From contig NZ_JHVC01000011.1 of the NCBI RefSeq assembly GCF_000619945.1, forward strand, positions 1 through 64,000: DNA of 64,000 nucleotides. The letters are read 5' to 3'. Numbering within the stretch: position 1 is the stretch's first letter; each line of letters begins with the position of its first letter. Below are positions 43,689 through 53,381 of the stretch, piece after piece. Under the pieces are notes generated by a model that was given only the letters and a program-made list of their open reading frames with translations, made no database searches and was not told where the DNA came from. Source of the stretch: Clostridium lundense DSM 17049 (GTDB lineage Bacteria; Bacillota; Clostridia; Clostridiales; Clostridiaceae). A program made the position numbers and the translations under genes.

Positions 43689-44597
43689 ATGGGGGATTAT
43701 TATAAAATTAGGGAAAAAGATATTTATACTGAAATTTTAGGAGAGGATTCGTCTCCAGCATTGTTATTTATTCATGGTGGGCCTGGTGGAATTGGTGTTG
43801 CAGATTTTATTCAATATCAAGGGGATAGATTATCAAAAAACTTTAAAGTTATAGCTCCAGAGCAAAGAGGAGTATGGAGATCTCAAGCCATTTTAGATGA
43901 AGAACATATTTCACTAGAGGATATTATTGAAGACTTTGAGGAATTAAGAAAAAAATTACATATAAATAAATGGTCACTGCTTAGTCACTCATTTGGTGGG
44001 TATCTGGCTGTCCTTTATGCTAATTTATACCCTGATTCTATTGAATATATGATATATGAATGCCCGTCTTTTGATTTTGCACTTTCAGAGCGTTCTATGC
44101 TAAATGCAGCAGCCAAGGAATTAATTAAATTAGGAGATTTAACATTGGCAGAAGATTATTTTAAAGTTTTAAGAGAAATTACGGATTACAAAGAGATTAA
44201 TAGACTTCTTATGAAGGTGTTAAATGAGCTTGGAGCTAACTACAATAACTATATGTGGTTTGGAAATGATAAGCAAATTATTGATAGAATAGCTACGAGT
44301 ACTAATGATGCTAAGAATTTATGGGATAAATCTACCAACACAAGAATTAAATTATTGAAGGATTGGCGAGTGTATAACGATGTGTTTACTGAATTATCAA
44401 ACGTAAATAAGCCTTCTTTATTAATTAAAGGTAAATATGATCCAATAACTTGTGAAGTACAAACAGCAGAATTTATGAAACGAGTGCCAGACAAACAAGT
44501 GGTTATATTTGATTTTTCCGGCCATTATGTTAGAATCGAGGAACCTGATAAATATTGTGAAGTTATAACAAGTTATATATATAAGAAGATGGAATAA
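43689..44597 (+). CDS. Alpha/beta hydrolase (proline-iminopeptidase-like)
   Basis: 302 residues with the oxyanion HGGPGG loop (residues 29-34), the nucleophile elbow SHSFGG (Ser101), an Asp in KGKYDPITC and the His in FSGHYVRIE. The HGGPGG form is usual in proline iminopeptidases, but the substrate is unknown. It is followed after 45 bases by an AraC-type regulator and may be controlled by it. Confidence 0.9.
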   Translation: MGDYYKIREKDIYTEILGEDSSPALLFIHGGPGGIGVADFIQYQGDRLSKNFKVIAPEQRGVWRSQAILDEEHISLEDIIEDFEELRKKLHINKWSLLSHSFGGYLAVLYANLYPDSIEYMIYECPSFDFALSERSMLNAAAKELIKLGDLTLAEDYFKVLREITDYKEINRLLMKVLNELGANYNNYMWFGNDKQIIDRIATSTNDAKNLWDKSTNTRIKLLKDWRVYNDVFTELSNVNKPSLLIKGKYDPITCEVQTAEFMKRVPDKQVVIFDFSGHYVRIEEPDKYCEVITSYIYKKME

Positions 44598-44642
44598 GTC
44601 TGATTTACGGTTTTGTAATGATTTTGAAAGGACTTGAGAAAG

Positions 44643-45515
44643 TTGGAAACAATCACATTGCTTAACAATACAATTGAATACATTGAAAGAAATTTGGATT
44701 CAGAACTTAATATAGATGACATATCAAAAGTTGCGTGTTCATCACGATATCATTTTCAGCGTGTTTTTTATGCGTTAACAGGATTTACAGTAACTCAGTA
44801 TATAAAAAATCGTAGACTTACTCTTGCAGCAGAAGAGTTGGTTACAACAGAAAAAAGAGTACTTGATATAGCACTGAAATATGGTTATGAAAGTCCAGAA
44901 GCATTTACTAAAGCTTTTAAAAGACTGCAAGGAATATCACCATCAGCTTTAAAAAAGCTTAATGGAAAAATTAAAGCTTTTCCCAAAATCTCTTTTGAAA
45001 TATCAATGAAAGGAGAATGTGAAATTATTTATAGAATAGTTGAAAAGGAAGGTTTTAAAGTATTTGGTGCAGAATTTGTAACAACGGTGGTTAATGATGC
45101 TGCATATGAGGAGATACCAAGATTTATTAATAAGATTTTTGAAAATGGAACACATGATAGGATAAATGAACTTTTAGAAAATCCCAAAGGCACTTTGTTG
45201 AATGGATTTCATTATGGATTTAAAGAAGATGGAACAAGAAAATATATAATGGGGGCTGAATTGCTTGAAGTAGATATATCAGATGAATTTACTATATTAG
45301 AGGTGCCAAAACTTACATGGGCAGTATTCGAAGGTAATGGAGATATACCAAATAATTTGATTATACAAGACATATGGAGACGTATATATTCAGAATGGTT
45401 TCCTTCTTCCAGATTTGAACAAGTAGAAGGCCCATGTATTGAAAAAAACTTTTGGAATGATAAAAAGCAAAGTGAATATAGATGCGAAGTGTGGATTCCT
45501 GTAAAAAGAAAGTAA
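44643..45515 (+). CDS. AraC-family regulator with GyrI-like effector domain
   Basis: About 290 residues. The N-terminal double helix-turn-helix (LNIDDISKVACSSRYHFQRVF; LDIALKYGYESPEAFTKAFKR) precedes a GyrI-like (BmrR/SOUL-type) ligand-binding domain from about residue 125, with the usual C-terminal RCEVWIPVK. Such regulators respond to lipophilic drugs. Start choice is between TTG 44634 (too near AAAGGA) and TTG 44643 (10-base spacing, preferred). Confidence 0.92.
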   Translation: METITLLNNTIEYIERNLDSELNIDDISKVACSSRYHFQRVFYALTGFTVTQYIKNRRLTLAAEELVTTEKRVLDIALKYGYESPEAFTKAFKRLQGISPSALKKLNGKIKAFPKISFEISMKGECEIIYRIVEKEGFKVFGAEFVTTVVNDAAYEEIPRFINKIFENGTHDRINELLENPKGTLLNGFHYGFKEDGTRKYIMGAELLEVDISDEFTILEVPKLTWAVFEGNGDIPNNLIIQDIWRRIYSEWFPSSRFEQVEGPCIEKNFWNDKKQSEYRCEVWIPVKRK

Positions 45516-45581
45516 ATTGTGAGGTGATTGATGTAATATGATAAAATTATATAGAAAGAAAAAATAGAAAAGAGTGAGATT

Positions 45582-46835
45582 ATGAAAAATAGAAAGTGGA
45601 TAATTGGATTATGTATAGGTATTATATTGATTTTTTCAGCAACAATTTTCCTATATCTTAAAGATCAAAATATTAATGATGGAGAGAATTCGGGAAAAGT
45701 AATTAAAGTAGCAAATTATGATGGAGATTTGATAAATATAGGTGGGCAATTGATTCAAGCTTATATGGAGCCATTTTTAAAAAAGCCAGATGAGGATAAA
45801 GAAAGTGTGAGAAATCTTAGTGTACAAAAAGAAGAACTACTTCAATTTAGCAATGATGAAGTAGTTGTAAAGATAGATTTTAATCTTACTCCTCAAAATA
45901 ATAAAACCCATAAGAGCTGGGGGAAAATTAAGGATGGAAAACTTCAAGGAAGTTGGATATTAAAAATAAAAATATCAAATGAGAACAATAAGTATACTTA
46001 TAAAATTATAGATAAAGAAAAATCAAAAAGAGACAATAATAAATCTAAAATTGTAATGGAGGCTAGAAAAAAGGAAAAAAAATTAGCCAAAAGTGATAAA
46101 AACTATTATTTAGAGGGACATAATATAAAAGTAACCTATGATGGAGGAAATAGTTGGATTAATGTACCTATTGACGCAAAAGTATTGTTCAGTAGGGGAG
46201 AACCATTAGAAAATACTCAGGAGCTTCAAAAAGGAAGTTTTATTATTACAGCAAATAATATAAGCTTTGTATATGGAGGAAGTGAAGGATTTCCTATTAC
46301 TTTTTTAACATCAAAAGATAAAGGAGTAACTTGGAGAAAAGCAGTAGTTAGTGATGAAACAAGTGGAACTAGACAATTATTTTTAGATTTTACATCAGAT
46401 AAAAATGGACATGTTGTTGCTACAGGAGATAGAGCAATGTCATCTGAAATGACTTATGTTTATGAAACAAATGATGGTGGAATTAACTGGGGTAAAATAG
46501 GAGATACAAGCTCAATAACTCATACTTTAGTAAATGGAGCAGCATTTTCAACAGATAAAATAGGATTTATATGCTACAAATCCTATGAGCAATATCCTAA
46601 GATAAGATATACAACTGACAAGGGAAAAAGTTGGAATGATTTAAAACTTCCATTACCTGTTGAGTATAATAATAAATTTACACAAGCGCAAATTCCAAAG
46701 TTTGAAGGAAAAAAGGGTGAAATACTAGTTTCGCAAGGGGAAAATAGTGATTTTGGAAAAGGAAAAATGGGAAAGTTCATAACAGAAGATTATGGATTGA
46801 CTTGGAAATTTGATAGAGTTGTTATAGCAGAATAA
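45582..46835 (+). CDS. Membrane-anchored Asp-box (BNR) repeat protein
   Basis: 417 residues. A single N-terminal signal anchor (about 7-27) leads to an exported domain with five Asp-box-like turns: TYDGGNSWIN, SKDKGVTWRK, TNDGGINWGK, TTDKGKSWND and TEDYGLTWKF. Asp-boxes mark beta-propellers of sialidases, glycosidases and YCF48-like proteins; the sialidase FRIP motif and Arg triad are not visible. A carbohydrate or surface role is likely but unproven. No lipobox. It sits next to another unknown exported protein. Confidence 0.83.
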   Translation: MKNRKWIIGLCIGIILIFSATIFLYLKDQNINDGENSGKVIKVANYDGDLINIGGQLIQAYMEPFLKKPDEDKESVRNLSVQKEELLQFSNDEVVVKIDFNLTPQNNKTHKSWGKIKDGKLQGSWILKIKISNENNKYTYKIIDKEKSKRDNNKSKIVMEARKKEKKLAKSDKNYYLEGHNIKVTYDGGNSWINVPIDAKVLFSRGEPLENTQELQKGSFIITANNISFVYGGSEGFPITFLTSKDKGVTWRKAVVSDETSGTRQLFLDFTSDKNGHVVATGDRAMSSEMTYVYETNDGGINWGKIGDTSSITHTLVNGAAFSTDKIGFICYKSYEQYPKIRYTTDKGKSWNDLKLPLPVEYNNKFTQAQIPKFEGKKGEILVSQGENSDFGKGKMGKFITEDYGLTWKFDRVVIAE

Positions 46836-46925
46836 TTATAATCAATGTGATAAATAAAAATTAATTAATAAATAGCAAAATAATTATTGTTTATACTAAA
46901 AAATAATGTAAAAGGTGAGATATAT

Positions 46926-47807
46926 ATGCTAAAAAATCACAAAAAAATTAAGATAGTAGTAGGTGTAGTTTTTGTAATGTTAATCCTGTTACTATTATCT
47001 ATGGAGATAGTAAAGAGGAAAGGATATTACTTAATTTATGATTGGATATATTTTGCTATAGTTTATGGAATTTTATTTTTAGCTATTATGCTATGTAGCA
47101 AAAATAAATATTTAAGATGGATAGAATATGTAGTTATATTAGTAATTTTAGGATTTAACACTAAAGCATTATTAGATGCTAGTGAAAACAAAGTGTTTAT
47201 TTTTAATTCCCACAATTTTAAAAATGAAATAATAATAAAGGAAGTTGTTAATAAAAAGCATGGAAAGGATAGTTCAGTTAAAACTTTTGATTTAAAGAGA
47301 AGGTTCTATTTGTTCAGTAAGAGAGTTGATGAATATCCTACAGAAAATTTATACAGAGCTTTTTCATCGGGAAAATATAAAGTAAATTGGATTAGTGAGA
47401 ATATAGCTACAGTTAATTATTTATATAATAAATATGAAGATATTAAACAACATGTATATACCTTTAATTTTAAAGAACCTATTAGCTATAATTATGTAAC
47501 AGCTAGCATAACAGGAAAATGGGTAGATAAGGAAAATCCTAATAATACTTTAATTGTTCAAAATAACAAATTTATTTATAAAAAAGGGGAAGAAACTTTT
47601 GTGTATGATGGGGCTAATGCAGTACAAAAAGGATATAGAGCAGTAGTTTTTCAAGCGTCAGGTCTAGCTCCTGATTTATCTATTATCCTTAATGAAGGCA
47701 GTAAAATAGATAGTAGTTGTTTATTGAATAAGGAAGCTACTATTTTTATAGGACATGTATCATTGAAAGATGAAAAGTATGGTTTATTTAAAAAAGTTGA
47801 TAGATAA
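46926..47807 (+). CDS. Hypothetical membrane protein with extracytoplasmic domain
   Basis: 293 residues from ATG 46926 (AAAGGTGAG upstream; the frame opens earlier without a site). Three hydrophobic helices lie at about 8-25, 34-52 and 60-77, followed by a beta-rich, lysine-rich C-terminal domain (ITGKWVDKENPNNTLIVQNNK split over strands). I recognise no family. It may be coupled to the Asp-box protein, whose gene ends 90 bases before. Confidence 0.75.
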   Translation: MLKNHKKIKIVVGVVFVMLILLLLSMEIVKRKGYYLIYDWIYFAIVYGILFLAIMLCSKNKYLRWIEYVVILVILGFNTKALLDASENKVFIFNSHNFKNEIIIKEVVNKKHGKDSSVKTFDLKRRFYLFSKRVDEYPTENLYRAFSSGKYKVNWISENIATVNYLYNKYEDIKQHVYTFNFKEPISYNYVTASITGKWVDKENPNNTLIVQNNKFIYKKGEETFVYDGANAVQKGYRAVVFQASGLAPDLSIILNEGSKIDSSCLLNKEATIFIGHVSLKDEKYGLFKKVDR

Positions 47808-47822
47808 GATTATTATATATAG

Positions 47823-47867
47823 AAATAGTAGGAATCAACCAAGAGTTGAAACTACTATTTTTTATTT
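47823..47867 (+). terminator. Terminator after the hypothetical membrane protein
   Basis: Outer stem AAATAGTAG (47823-47831) with CTACTATTT (47852-47860), plus an inner TCAAC/GTTGA pair, followed by TTTATTTTTT. Confidence 0.85.
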
Positions 47868-47899
47868 TTTGGATCATTTTTATATTTTTTGGAGTAGAT

Positions 47900-47918
47900 A
47901 TTGATAATCATTATCAAT
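47900..47918 (+). promoter_or_regulatory. Fur box upstream of the MATE gene
   Basis: ATTGATAATCATTATCAAT is a perfect 9-1-9 palindrome. Its core TGATAATCATTATCA matches the 7-1-7 Fur consensus exactly. It lies 112 bases before the MATE start, so iron-dependent repression is likely. Confidence 0.8.
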
Positions 47919-48029
47919 TATAATTTGGTTAGAGAAAGTCATGCATGAGATTTTAGTTGATGGATTTATTACTTGTTATAACGATATATCAGCAATTTTT
48001 TATAGACTAAATGAAAGGTGGAGATATTT

Positions 48030-49370
48030 ATGAGTAAAAATAGAGAAGAATTAATTAAAACAGAACCTAAAAAGTTGATGTTTAAATTGTGTATTCCAGC
48101 AATTGTGGGAATGGTAGTAATAGGTTTGTATTCATTTATGGATGGAGTTTTTGCTGGACAACTAATAGGAAAGAATGCTATGGGGGCTGTAGCAGTTGCA
48201 TATCCAATTACATTTTTGAATAGTGCTATAGCTACTTTGATAGGAATTGGGTCATCTTCTATTTTATCTAGAGCAATAGGTAAGAATGATCAAGAAACAG
48301 TAAATAAAATTATGGGGAATTTGGTATCATTAGTTTTGATATTTTCTATTATTATTATGGTAATAGGAATTACATTTGCAAAAGAGATTTTGATTTTAAC
48401 TGGTGCAAAAGGAGAAATTTTAGATTTAGGGGTAAGGTATCTTCGTATTATTTTCATGGGTTCAGTTTTTGTTAATTTTGCTCAAAGCGCTAACATGGTA
48501 ATGCGTGGAGAAGGACTTATGAAAAAAGCCATGGCTTTTATGATGATAGGAGCTATTTTGAATATAGTATTAGACCCTATTTTAATAATAGCTTTTGGAG
48601 AACATGGTATTGAGGGTGCAGCAGTAGCTACTATAATAGCTCAAGTTATACAAGCTGTTATTACAATGTTTTATTTTATAAGAAAAAGTAAAAATGTTAG
48701 ATTTCATAAAATACAAATTGAGAAAACTCTTCTTTCAGATATATTTTCAGTGGGAACATCTGCTATGATGATGCAATTGATGAGCATGGTACAACAAACA
48801 TTAATGTATAGAATGGCAGCAAAATATGGAGGAAATAATCAATTAATATTAATGGGAGCAACATTAAGGATACAAGCACTTTCTTTTATTCCTCTTTGGG
48901 GAATGAGCCAAGGACTACAGCCAGTAGTTGGAACAAATTATGGAGCAAAATTATTTTCTAGAGTAAAGAAATGTACAAACACTTTTATATTAGGAGCTAC
49001 TTGCCTTGCTTGTATATTTTGGATACCTATTGAGCTATTCCCTGAAAGGGTACTATCATTACTAATAACAGATTCTGCAATAGTTAATGAAGGAGTTACT
49101 AATTTTAGAATAATGTATAGTCTATTCCCACTAATGGGCATATTCATTATGGGGGTAACATTTTTTCAATCAATAGGTAATGGTAAAAATGCAGGTGTAG
49201 TGGTTTTATTAAGACAAATAATTTTATTTGTACCAGCAATTATATTGATTCCTTATGCAGTAGGAATTACAGGAGTATGGTTTGTGAATCCACTATTAGA
49301 TGGGATAATATTTGTTATAGTAGTATATTTAATGCGTAAAGAGTATAAAAAAATGAATAAAGTAAGTTAG
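48030..49370 (+). CDS. MATE-family efflux transporter
   Basis: 446 residues with twelve helices in two related halves. Family marks: LCIPAIVGMVVIGLYSFMDGVFAG, NAMGAVAVAYP, GIGSSSILSRAIGK, MGLQ-like WGMSQGLQPVVGTNYGAK and a Gly-rich late helix. MATE proteins export cations or drugs using Na+ or H+. With a Fur box in front, export of a siderophore, heme-related molecule or metal chelate is possible. ATG 48030 has AAAGGTGGAG upstream; GTG 48018 is less likely. Confidence 0.93.
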   Translation: MSKNREELIKTEPKKLMFKLCIPAIVGMVVIGLYSFMDGVFAGQLIGKNAMGAVAVAYPITFLNSAIATLIGIGSSSILSRAIGKNDQETVNKIMGNLVSLVLIFSIIIMVIGITFAKEILILTGAKGEILDLGVRYLRIIFMGSVFVNFAQSANMVMRGEGLMKKAMAFMMIGAILNIVLDPILIIAFGEHGIEGAAVATIIAQVIQAVITMFYFIRKSKNVRFHKIQIEKTLLSDIFSVGTSAMMMQLMSMVQQTLMYRMAAKYGGNNQLILMGATLRIQALSFIPLWGMSQGLQPVVGTNYGAKLFSRVKKCTNTFILGATCLACIFWIPIELFPERVLSLLITDSAIVNEGVTNFRIMYSLFPLMGIFIMGVTFFQSIGNGKNAGVVVLLRQIILFVPAIILIPYAVGITGVWFVNPLLDGIIFVIVVYLMRKEYKKMNKVS

Positions 49371-49373
49371 AAT

Positions 49374-49415
49374 AAAAATAGTAGCTTCCACTATCAGTAG
49401 AAAGCTACTATTTTT
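49374..49415. terminator. Bidirectional terminator after the MATE gene
   Basis: A 14-bp stem (49374-49387 and 49402-49415) lies between convergent genes, with A and T runs forming the outer part on both strands. Confidence 0.9.
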
Positions 49416-49419
49416 TAAT

Positions 49420-50121
49420 TTATTTATTATCTGTAAAGGTATAGTTTATAACACAAGGTGTACTATTAGTCAAATGGACTTCTTCTATATGATATTGATT
49501 TGCTCTAAATAAAAGCAAAGCTAGTTCATCAAGATTGCAATTTAAAGTATTTGCTAAAGGAGATAGTAATGCTTTCTGTTTAGAATCTAAAGGATGAACA
49601 ATTTTATTTGGAGGCATAGATGAATTTTTATCTTTGTTTGGAGTAGGCTTTAAAAATAAATTATTAGATACTGATATAAGAACATATTTCCCCTTTGGAA
49701 TCTGCTTAAATTCATAATTTCCATTAGAATCAGTAAATGTAGCAAAACAGTAGTTACTTTTAAACTTATCAAAATCACGGCCATTACTAAATAAATTTAT
49801 ATCGTGTATAGAGATACTATCTTTAGGCAATTCCTTACATATTAAAAGAAGCTTAGCATCAGTGTCAGCTTCATTTTCTGTGTCACTAATTTTATATTTA
49901 AGAGTTCCTTTAATAGATATTTCTTTAGTAGGAGAAGGGGATGTTTTTTTTGAATGAATAATGTCATCAGTTGCACTAGTAGTAGTATCAGGTTTACTAT
50001 TTACTGTGTTAGAAGGCATGTCTACTTTAGTTCTATTTTTGTTTACAAATATGAAAATTAAGCCTAAAAGCACAGCGGCTGTAATAGCGCCTAAAATAAA
50101 GAATTTTGAATTATTTCTCAT
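49420..50121 (-). CDS. Anchored extracytoplasmic protein with carboxypeptidase-regulatory-like fold
   Basis: About 233 residues. One N-terminal helix (about 8-26) is followed by a Ser/Thr/Pro-rich linker (about 32-66) and a domain with FTDSNGNYEFKQIPKGKYVLI, a pattern of Cna-B/carboxypeptidase-regulatory-like beta sandwiches. The C-terminal 60 residues are unassigned. No lipobox or sortase motif. ATG 50121 is about 13 bases from AAAGG; TTG 50133 is in the same frame but too close to it. Confidence 0.8.
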   Translation of the reverse strand: MRNNSKFFILGAITAAVLLGLIFIFVNKNRTKVDMPSNTVNSKPDTTTSATDDIIHSKKTSPSPTKEISIKGTLKYKISDTENEADTDAKLLLICKELPKDSISIHDINLFSNGRDFDKFKSNYCFATFTDSNGNYEFKQIPKGKYVLISVSNNLFLKPTPNKDKNSSMPPNKIVHPLDSKQKALLSPLANTLNCNLDELALLLFRANQYHIEEVHLTNSTPCVINYTFTDNK

Positions 50122-50288
50122 AATTATTATCAAACCTTTCCATAATTTTAAAATATTATCAATATTATAACATGAATTACAATAAGCATGAAATAGGCAT
50201 ATGAATTAATTAAATACTTACTATATTTTAATTTAAATCATATTTGATTCCATAGGAATTTATTAATACAAGTAAAATTTAAACTAGG

Positions 50289-50314
50289 TGCAACTTTTTA
50301 TAATTCCTCTCGTA
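50289..50314 (+). promoter_or_regulatory. ECF-type promoter of the ABC/sigma operon
   Basis: TGCAAC (50289-50294), exactly 16 bases, CGTA (50311-50314). This is one base away from the sigma-W-type form TGAAAC-N16-CGTA. It lies 33 bases upstream of the first ATG of an operon that itself encodes an ECF sigma factor and an anti-sigma. Confidence 0.7.
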
Positions 50315-50347
50315 AAAGAAGTGAAAATTATTTGGGAGGAATTTATA

Positions 50348-51223
50348 ATGAAAATTCAAATTGAAAATTTATCTAAATCCTATAAAAGGGTGAAGGCATT
50401 AAATAATGTTAATTTTTCCATTGAAAGTCCTTGTCTTGTGGGACTTGTAGGTCCTAATGGAGCTGGTAAGTCTACACTTATGAAGCTTTTAGTAGGTCAG
50501 CTTATGCCAACGGAAGGAAGTATTTGTATTGATGGCATGGAATTAAGTAAGAATGAAAATTATTTAAAGGAGAGACTTGGGTATTTACCACAGGATTTCG
50601 GATTATATGATAATCTTACGATATATGAATTCTTAGATTATATGGCTGCTGTTAAAGGAATTAAATCAAATGTTAAAGGTAAAATTAATCAGTGTATTAA
50701 AAAAACAAATTTAGATGATAAAAAAGATAAAAAAATTAAAACATTATCTGGTGGACAAAAGCAAAGAGCTGGAATTGCCCAAGCATTTTTAAATGATCCT
50801 GAACTTTTAATTGTTGATGAGCCAACAGTAGGGCTTGATCCAGAAGAAAGAATTAAATTTCGTAATTTATTTTCGGAAAATGCAAGTGACAAGCTTGTAA
50901 TTTTATCTACGCATATAATTGAGGATGTTGAAGCTATATGTAATCTTTTAATAGTTATGGACAAGGGAAAAATATTATACTCAGGTTCCCCATCAGAGCT
51001 GATTAAAAGGGCTGAAGGACATGTATCAACAATTCATGTAAGGAATGAAGGAGAAAGTGAAATTCAAGGGAACTTTAAGATAACTTCAAGAATTATCACT
51101 AGTGATGGAGTAAAATATAAAATAGTTGGAGATGGACTACCTTCCAATGCAGTAAGTACAACTCCTACATTAGAGGATGCATATGTTTATTGTATGCTAA
51201 AGGAAGGTGAGTCCTTTGAATAA
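50348..51223 (+). CDS. ABC transporter ATP-binding protein
   Basis: 291 residues from ATG 50348 (GGGAGG upstream; the open frame extends to 50288 without a site). Walker A GPNGAGKST, Q-loop LPQDFG, signature LSGGQKQR, Walker B LLIVDEPTVGLDPE and the switch His in LSTH. It powers the two permease genes that follow; its 3' end overlaps the next gene by 17 bases. Confidence 0.94.
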   Translation: MKIQIENLSKSYKRVKALNNVNFSIESPCLVGLVGPNGAGKSTLMKLLVGQLMPTEGSICIDGMELSKNENYLKERLGYLPQDFGLYDNLTIYEFLDYMAAVKGIKSNVKGKINQCIKKTNLDDKKDKKIKTLSGGQKQRAGIAQAFLNDPELLIVDEPTVGLDPEERIKFRNLFSENASDKLVILSTHIIEDVEAICNLLIVMDKGKILYSGSPSELIKRAEGHVSTIHVRNEGESEIQGNFKITSRIITSDGVKYKIVGDGLPSNAVSTTPTLEDAYVYCMLKEGESFE

Positions 51224-53381
51224 TGCTTTTGGGGTACTAAAAAAGGAAATAAAAGCAATATCTAAAGATAAGCTTGTGATGCCTTCTATAATAATAATAT
51301 TAGCATTTACTATTTATGGACTTTTAGACACTACAAGTGCAAATGAAATGAGTTTAACAAATTTAAATAGAACCTCTTTAACTATATCTTTACTATGTTC
51401 TAATGTAGTAGCGATACCAGCCGCAGCTTTGTTTGCAATAATAACATGTTTTACTTTAAGCAGGGATAAACGTAAAAGAAGTGAATTTATGATACAGAGC
51501 ACTATGGATTATAATAAGGTGAATTTAATACGTGTTATGGCAGTAATATTTTATGCTTTTATTACTGTTGTATTAATTACTATTGTTTCATTTATAGTTC
51601 AAAGTGGATTTTTAAATATAAAATTTCATATATTCACTAATATATTTACTTATACTTTTATAATATTCTTTTCTATGATATTTGCAATACTTTTATGTAG
51701 TGGAGTATACTTTATAATCCAAAGTATGGATGTTACTTTTTTAACCTTTGGAGTATGCTTTTTTATTGGAATTAGTTCCTCAAATTATTTATTTAATTGG
51801 ATTAATTATTCCTACTCTATATATTCAGATTTTGCAGGAATACAACCTATTACAAAGTATATTATATACAGTAGATTATTTCAGTTAATTGGATTTTTAT
51901 GTATATTTATTATAGGCATTTTATTTAGAAATAGATATGAGCTTTCATTATTTAAGTCTTTTTCTATAAATATAAAATCAATAAAAGTTGTTACAGTATG
52001 CATAGTTGTTTTTATAGCATCAATATTAATGTATATAAAGGAGCCTTATACAGATAAAGTAGATGCAGCAGTAAGACATATGGAAAATGACAAGATAAAT
52101 GAAAGTATAATTCTTAAAGAAGTATATCCTACTTCAGTAATTAATACTAAAAATGAGACAATTTCCTGTGATGTAAAATATGTTTTTAAAAAGGATTATA
52201 AAGAGGAATACATTGATTTCAAACGAAACATAGGACTTAATATCAAAAATATATTAGTAAATAAAAAAGAAACATCATTTTTAAACATAGATAAAGAAGA
52301 TACTGTTACAATACCAGTTCCTAAAGGGGAAGAAGTGATAGTTACTATTAAATATGATGGGAAAATAAAAAATCCAGCTCCATCAGGTTTTGCAGGATAT
52401 ATAAGTGATGATAGTGTCTATCTTTTGGAAAACAGCAACTGGTTATTAAGGCCAATGACTAAAGAGGCAGAAAAAATAAAAATAAAAGGTTCTATTAAAG
52501 CACCTAAGAATTTAACTGTAGTCACCGTTGGAAGACTAGAAAATATTAGTGGGGATAATGAATATAAAATTTGGAATTATGAAGGAGAGTTATCAGAGCT
52601 TAATGTGGGAATATTTGCATCAAATTACAGAATGGAAAAATTTAAAGCGGGAACTGTGGACGTGGAATTTTATTATAGCCAAAAGCATGAAAACTATATA
52701 AAAAATGCAGAAATAGAAAAACAGATAAATAATATTTTAAATTATTATGAAAATACTTTTGGAGAATACGCCTTTAAGAAATATCCATTTAAAATAGTTG
52801 AAACATCTCAGTATAAAATAGGAGGACACTCTACAGCTAATGTGGTAACTATTTCAGAATATATGTTTAATAGGGAGAAGAGTCCGTTAAAAGAGGGAAA
52901 AAGAGATTATAATATGTTTATATATTATCACGATATAGAAATAATATCCCATGAAATAGCACATCAGTGGTGGGGTGGAGGAGTAAACATTACTGGAGAT
53001 AAATCATGGATTACAGAAGGACTTGCTAATTATTCAGCTTATAAATATTTAGATAATGAATTTGGTAAAGAAGCATGGTTAACTTCAGTACAAAGTTGGC
53101 AAAGGGAAGTAGTTAATAATCCTAATAAAAAATATTTTGAAGAAAAAAATCTCCAGGAGAGAATTCCTAAGGAAACTCAAATGAAGTTAGGACTTTATGA
53201 TAAAAAAAGAAATGCATACATGAAAGTTCCTTTAGAGCTTATAAGAATTGAAGATGAAGGTAAGTGTGATGTTAAAAAAAATCTAGCGGATTTATATAAA
53301 AAATATAAAATGAAATCCCTCACATACGATGAATTCTTAAAAGAAATGAAAATAGAGAAGGGGGAGTTAAACATTGACTAA
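51216..53381 (+). CDS. ABC permease fused to an M1-metallopeptidase-like domain
   Basis: About 721 residues. Residues 1-290 hold about seven hydrophobic helices of an ABC-2 permease; from about 300 follows an extracytoplasmic M1-type domain. It has GGHSTANVVTISE in place of the GxMEN loop and a zinc motif HEIAHQWWGGG near residue 580, then Glu in WITEGLANYSAY. The His-to-Glu spacing is 17 residues, one short of the usual 18. This fusion is known in bacteria but its substrate is not. Start is TTG 51216 (AGGTGA upstream) or GTG 51207. Confidence 0.88.
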   Translation: MNNAFGVLKKEIKAISKDKLVMPSIIIILAFTIYGLLDTTSANEMSLTNLNRTSLTISLLCSNVVAIPAAALFAIITCFTLSRDKRKRSEFMIQSTMDYNKVNLIRVMAVIFYAFITVVLITIVSFIVQSGFLNIKFHIFTNIFTYTFIIFFSMIFAILLCSGVYFIIQSMDVTFLTFGVCFFIGISSSNYLFNWINYSYSIYSDFAGIQPITKYIIYSRLFQLIGFLCIFIIGILFRNRYELSLFKSFSINIKSIKVVTVCIVVFIASILMYIKEPYTDKVDAAVRHMENDKINESIILKEVYPTSVINTKNETISCDVKYVFKKDYKEEYIDFKRNIGLNIKNILVNKKETSFLNIDKEDTVTIPVPKGEEVIVTIKYDGKIKNPAPSGFAGYISDDSVYLLENSNWLLRPMTKEAEKIKIKGSIKAPKNLTVVTVGRLENISGDNEYKIWNYEGELSELNVGIFASNYRMEKFKAGTVDVEFYYSQKHENYIKNAEIEKQINNILNYYENTFGEYAFKKYPFKIVETSQYKIGGHSTANVVTISEYMFNREKSPLKEGKRDYNMFIYYHDIEIISHEIAHQWWGGGVNITGDKSWITEGLANYSAYKYLDNEFGKEAWLTSVQSWQREVVNNPNKKYFEEKNLQERIPKETQMKLGLYDKKRNAYMKVPLELIRIEDEGKCDVKKNLADLYKKYKMKSLTYDEFLKEMKIEKGELNID

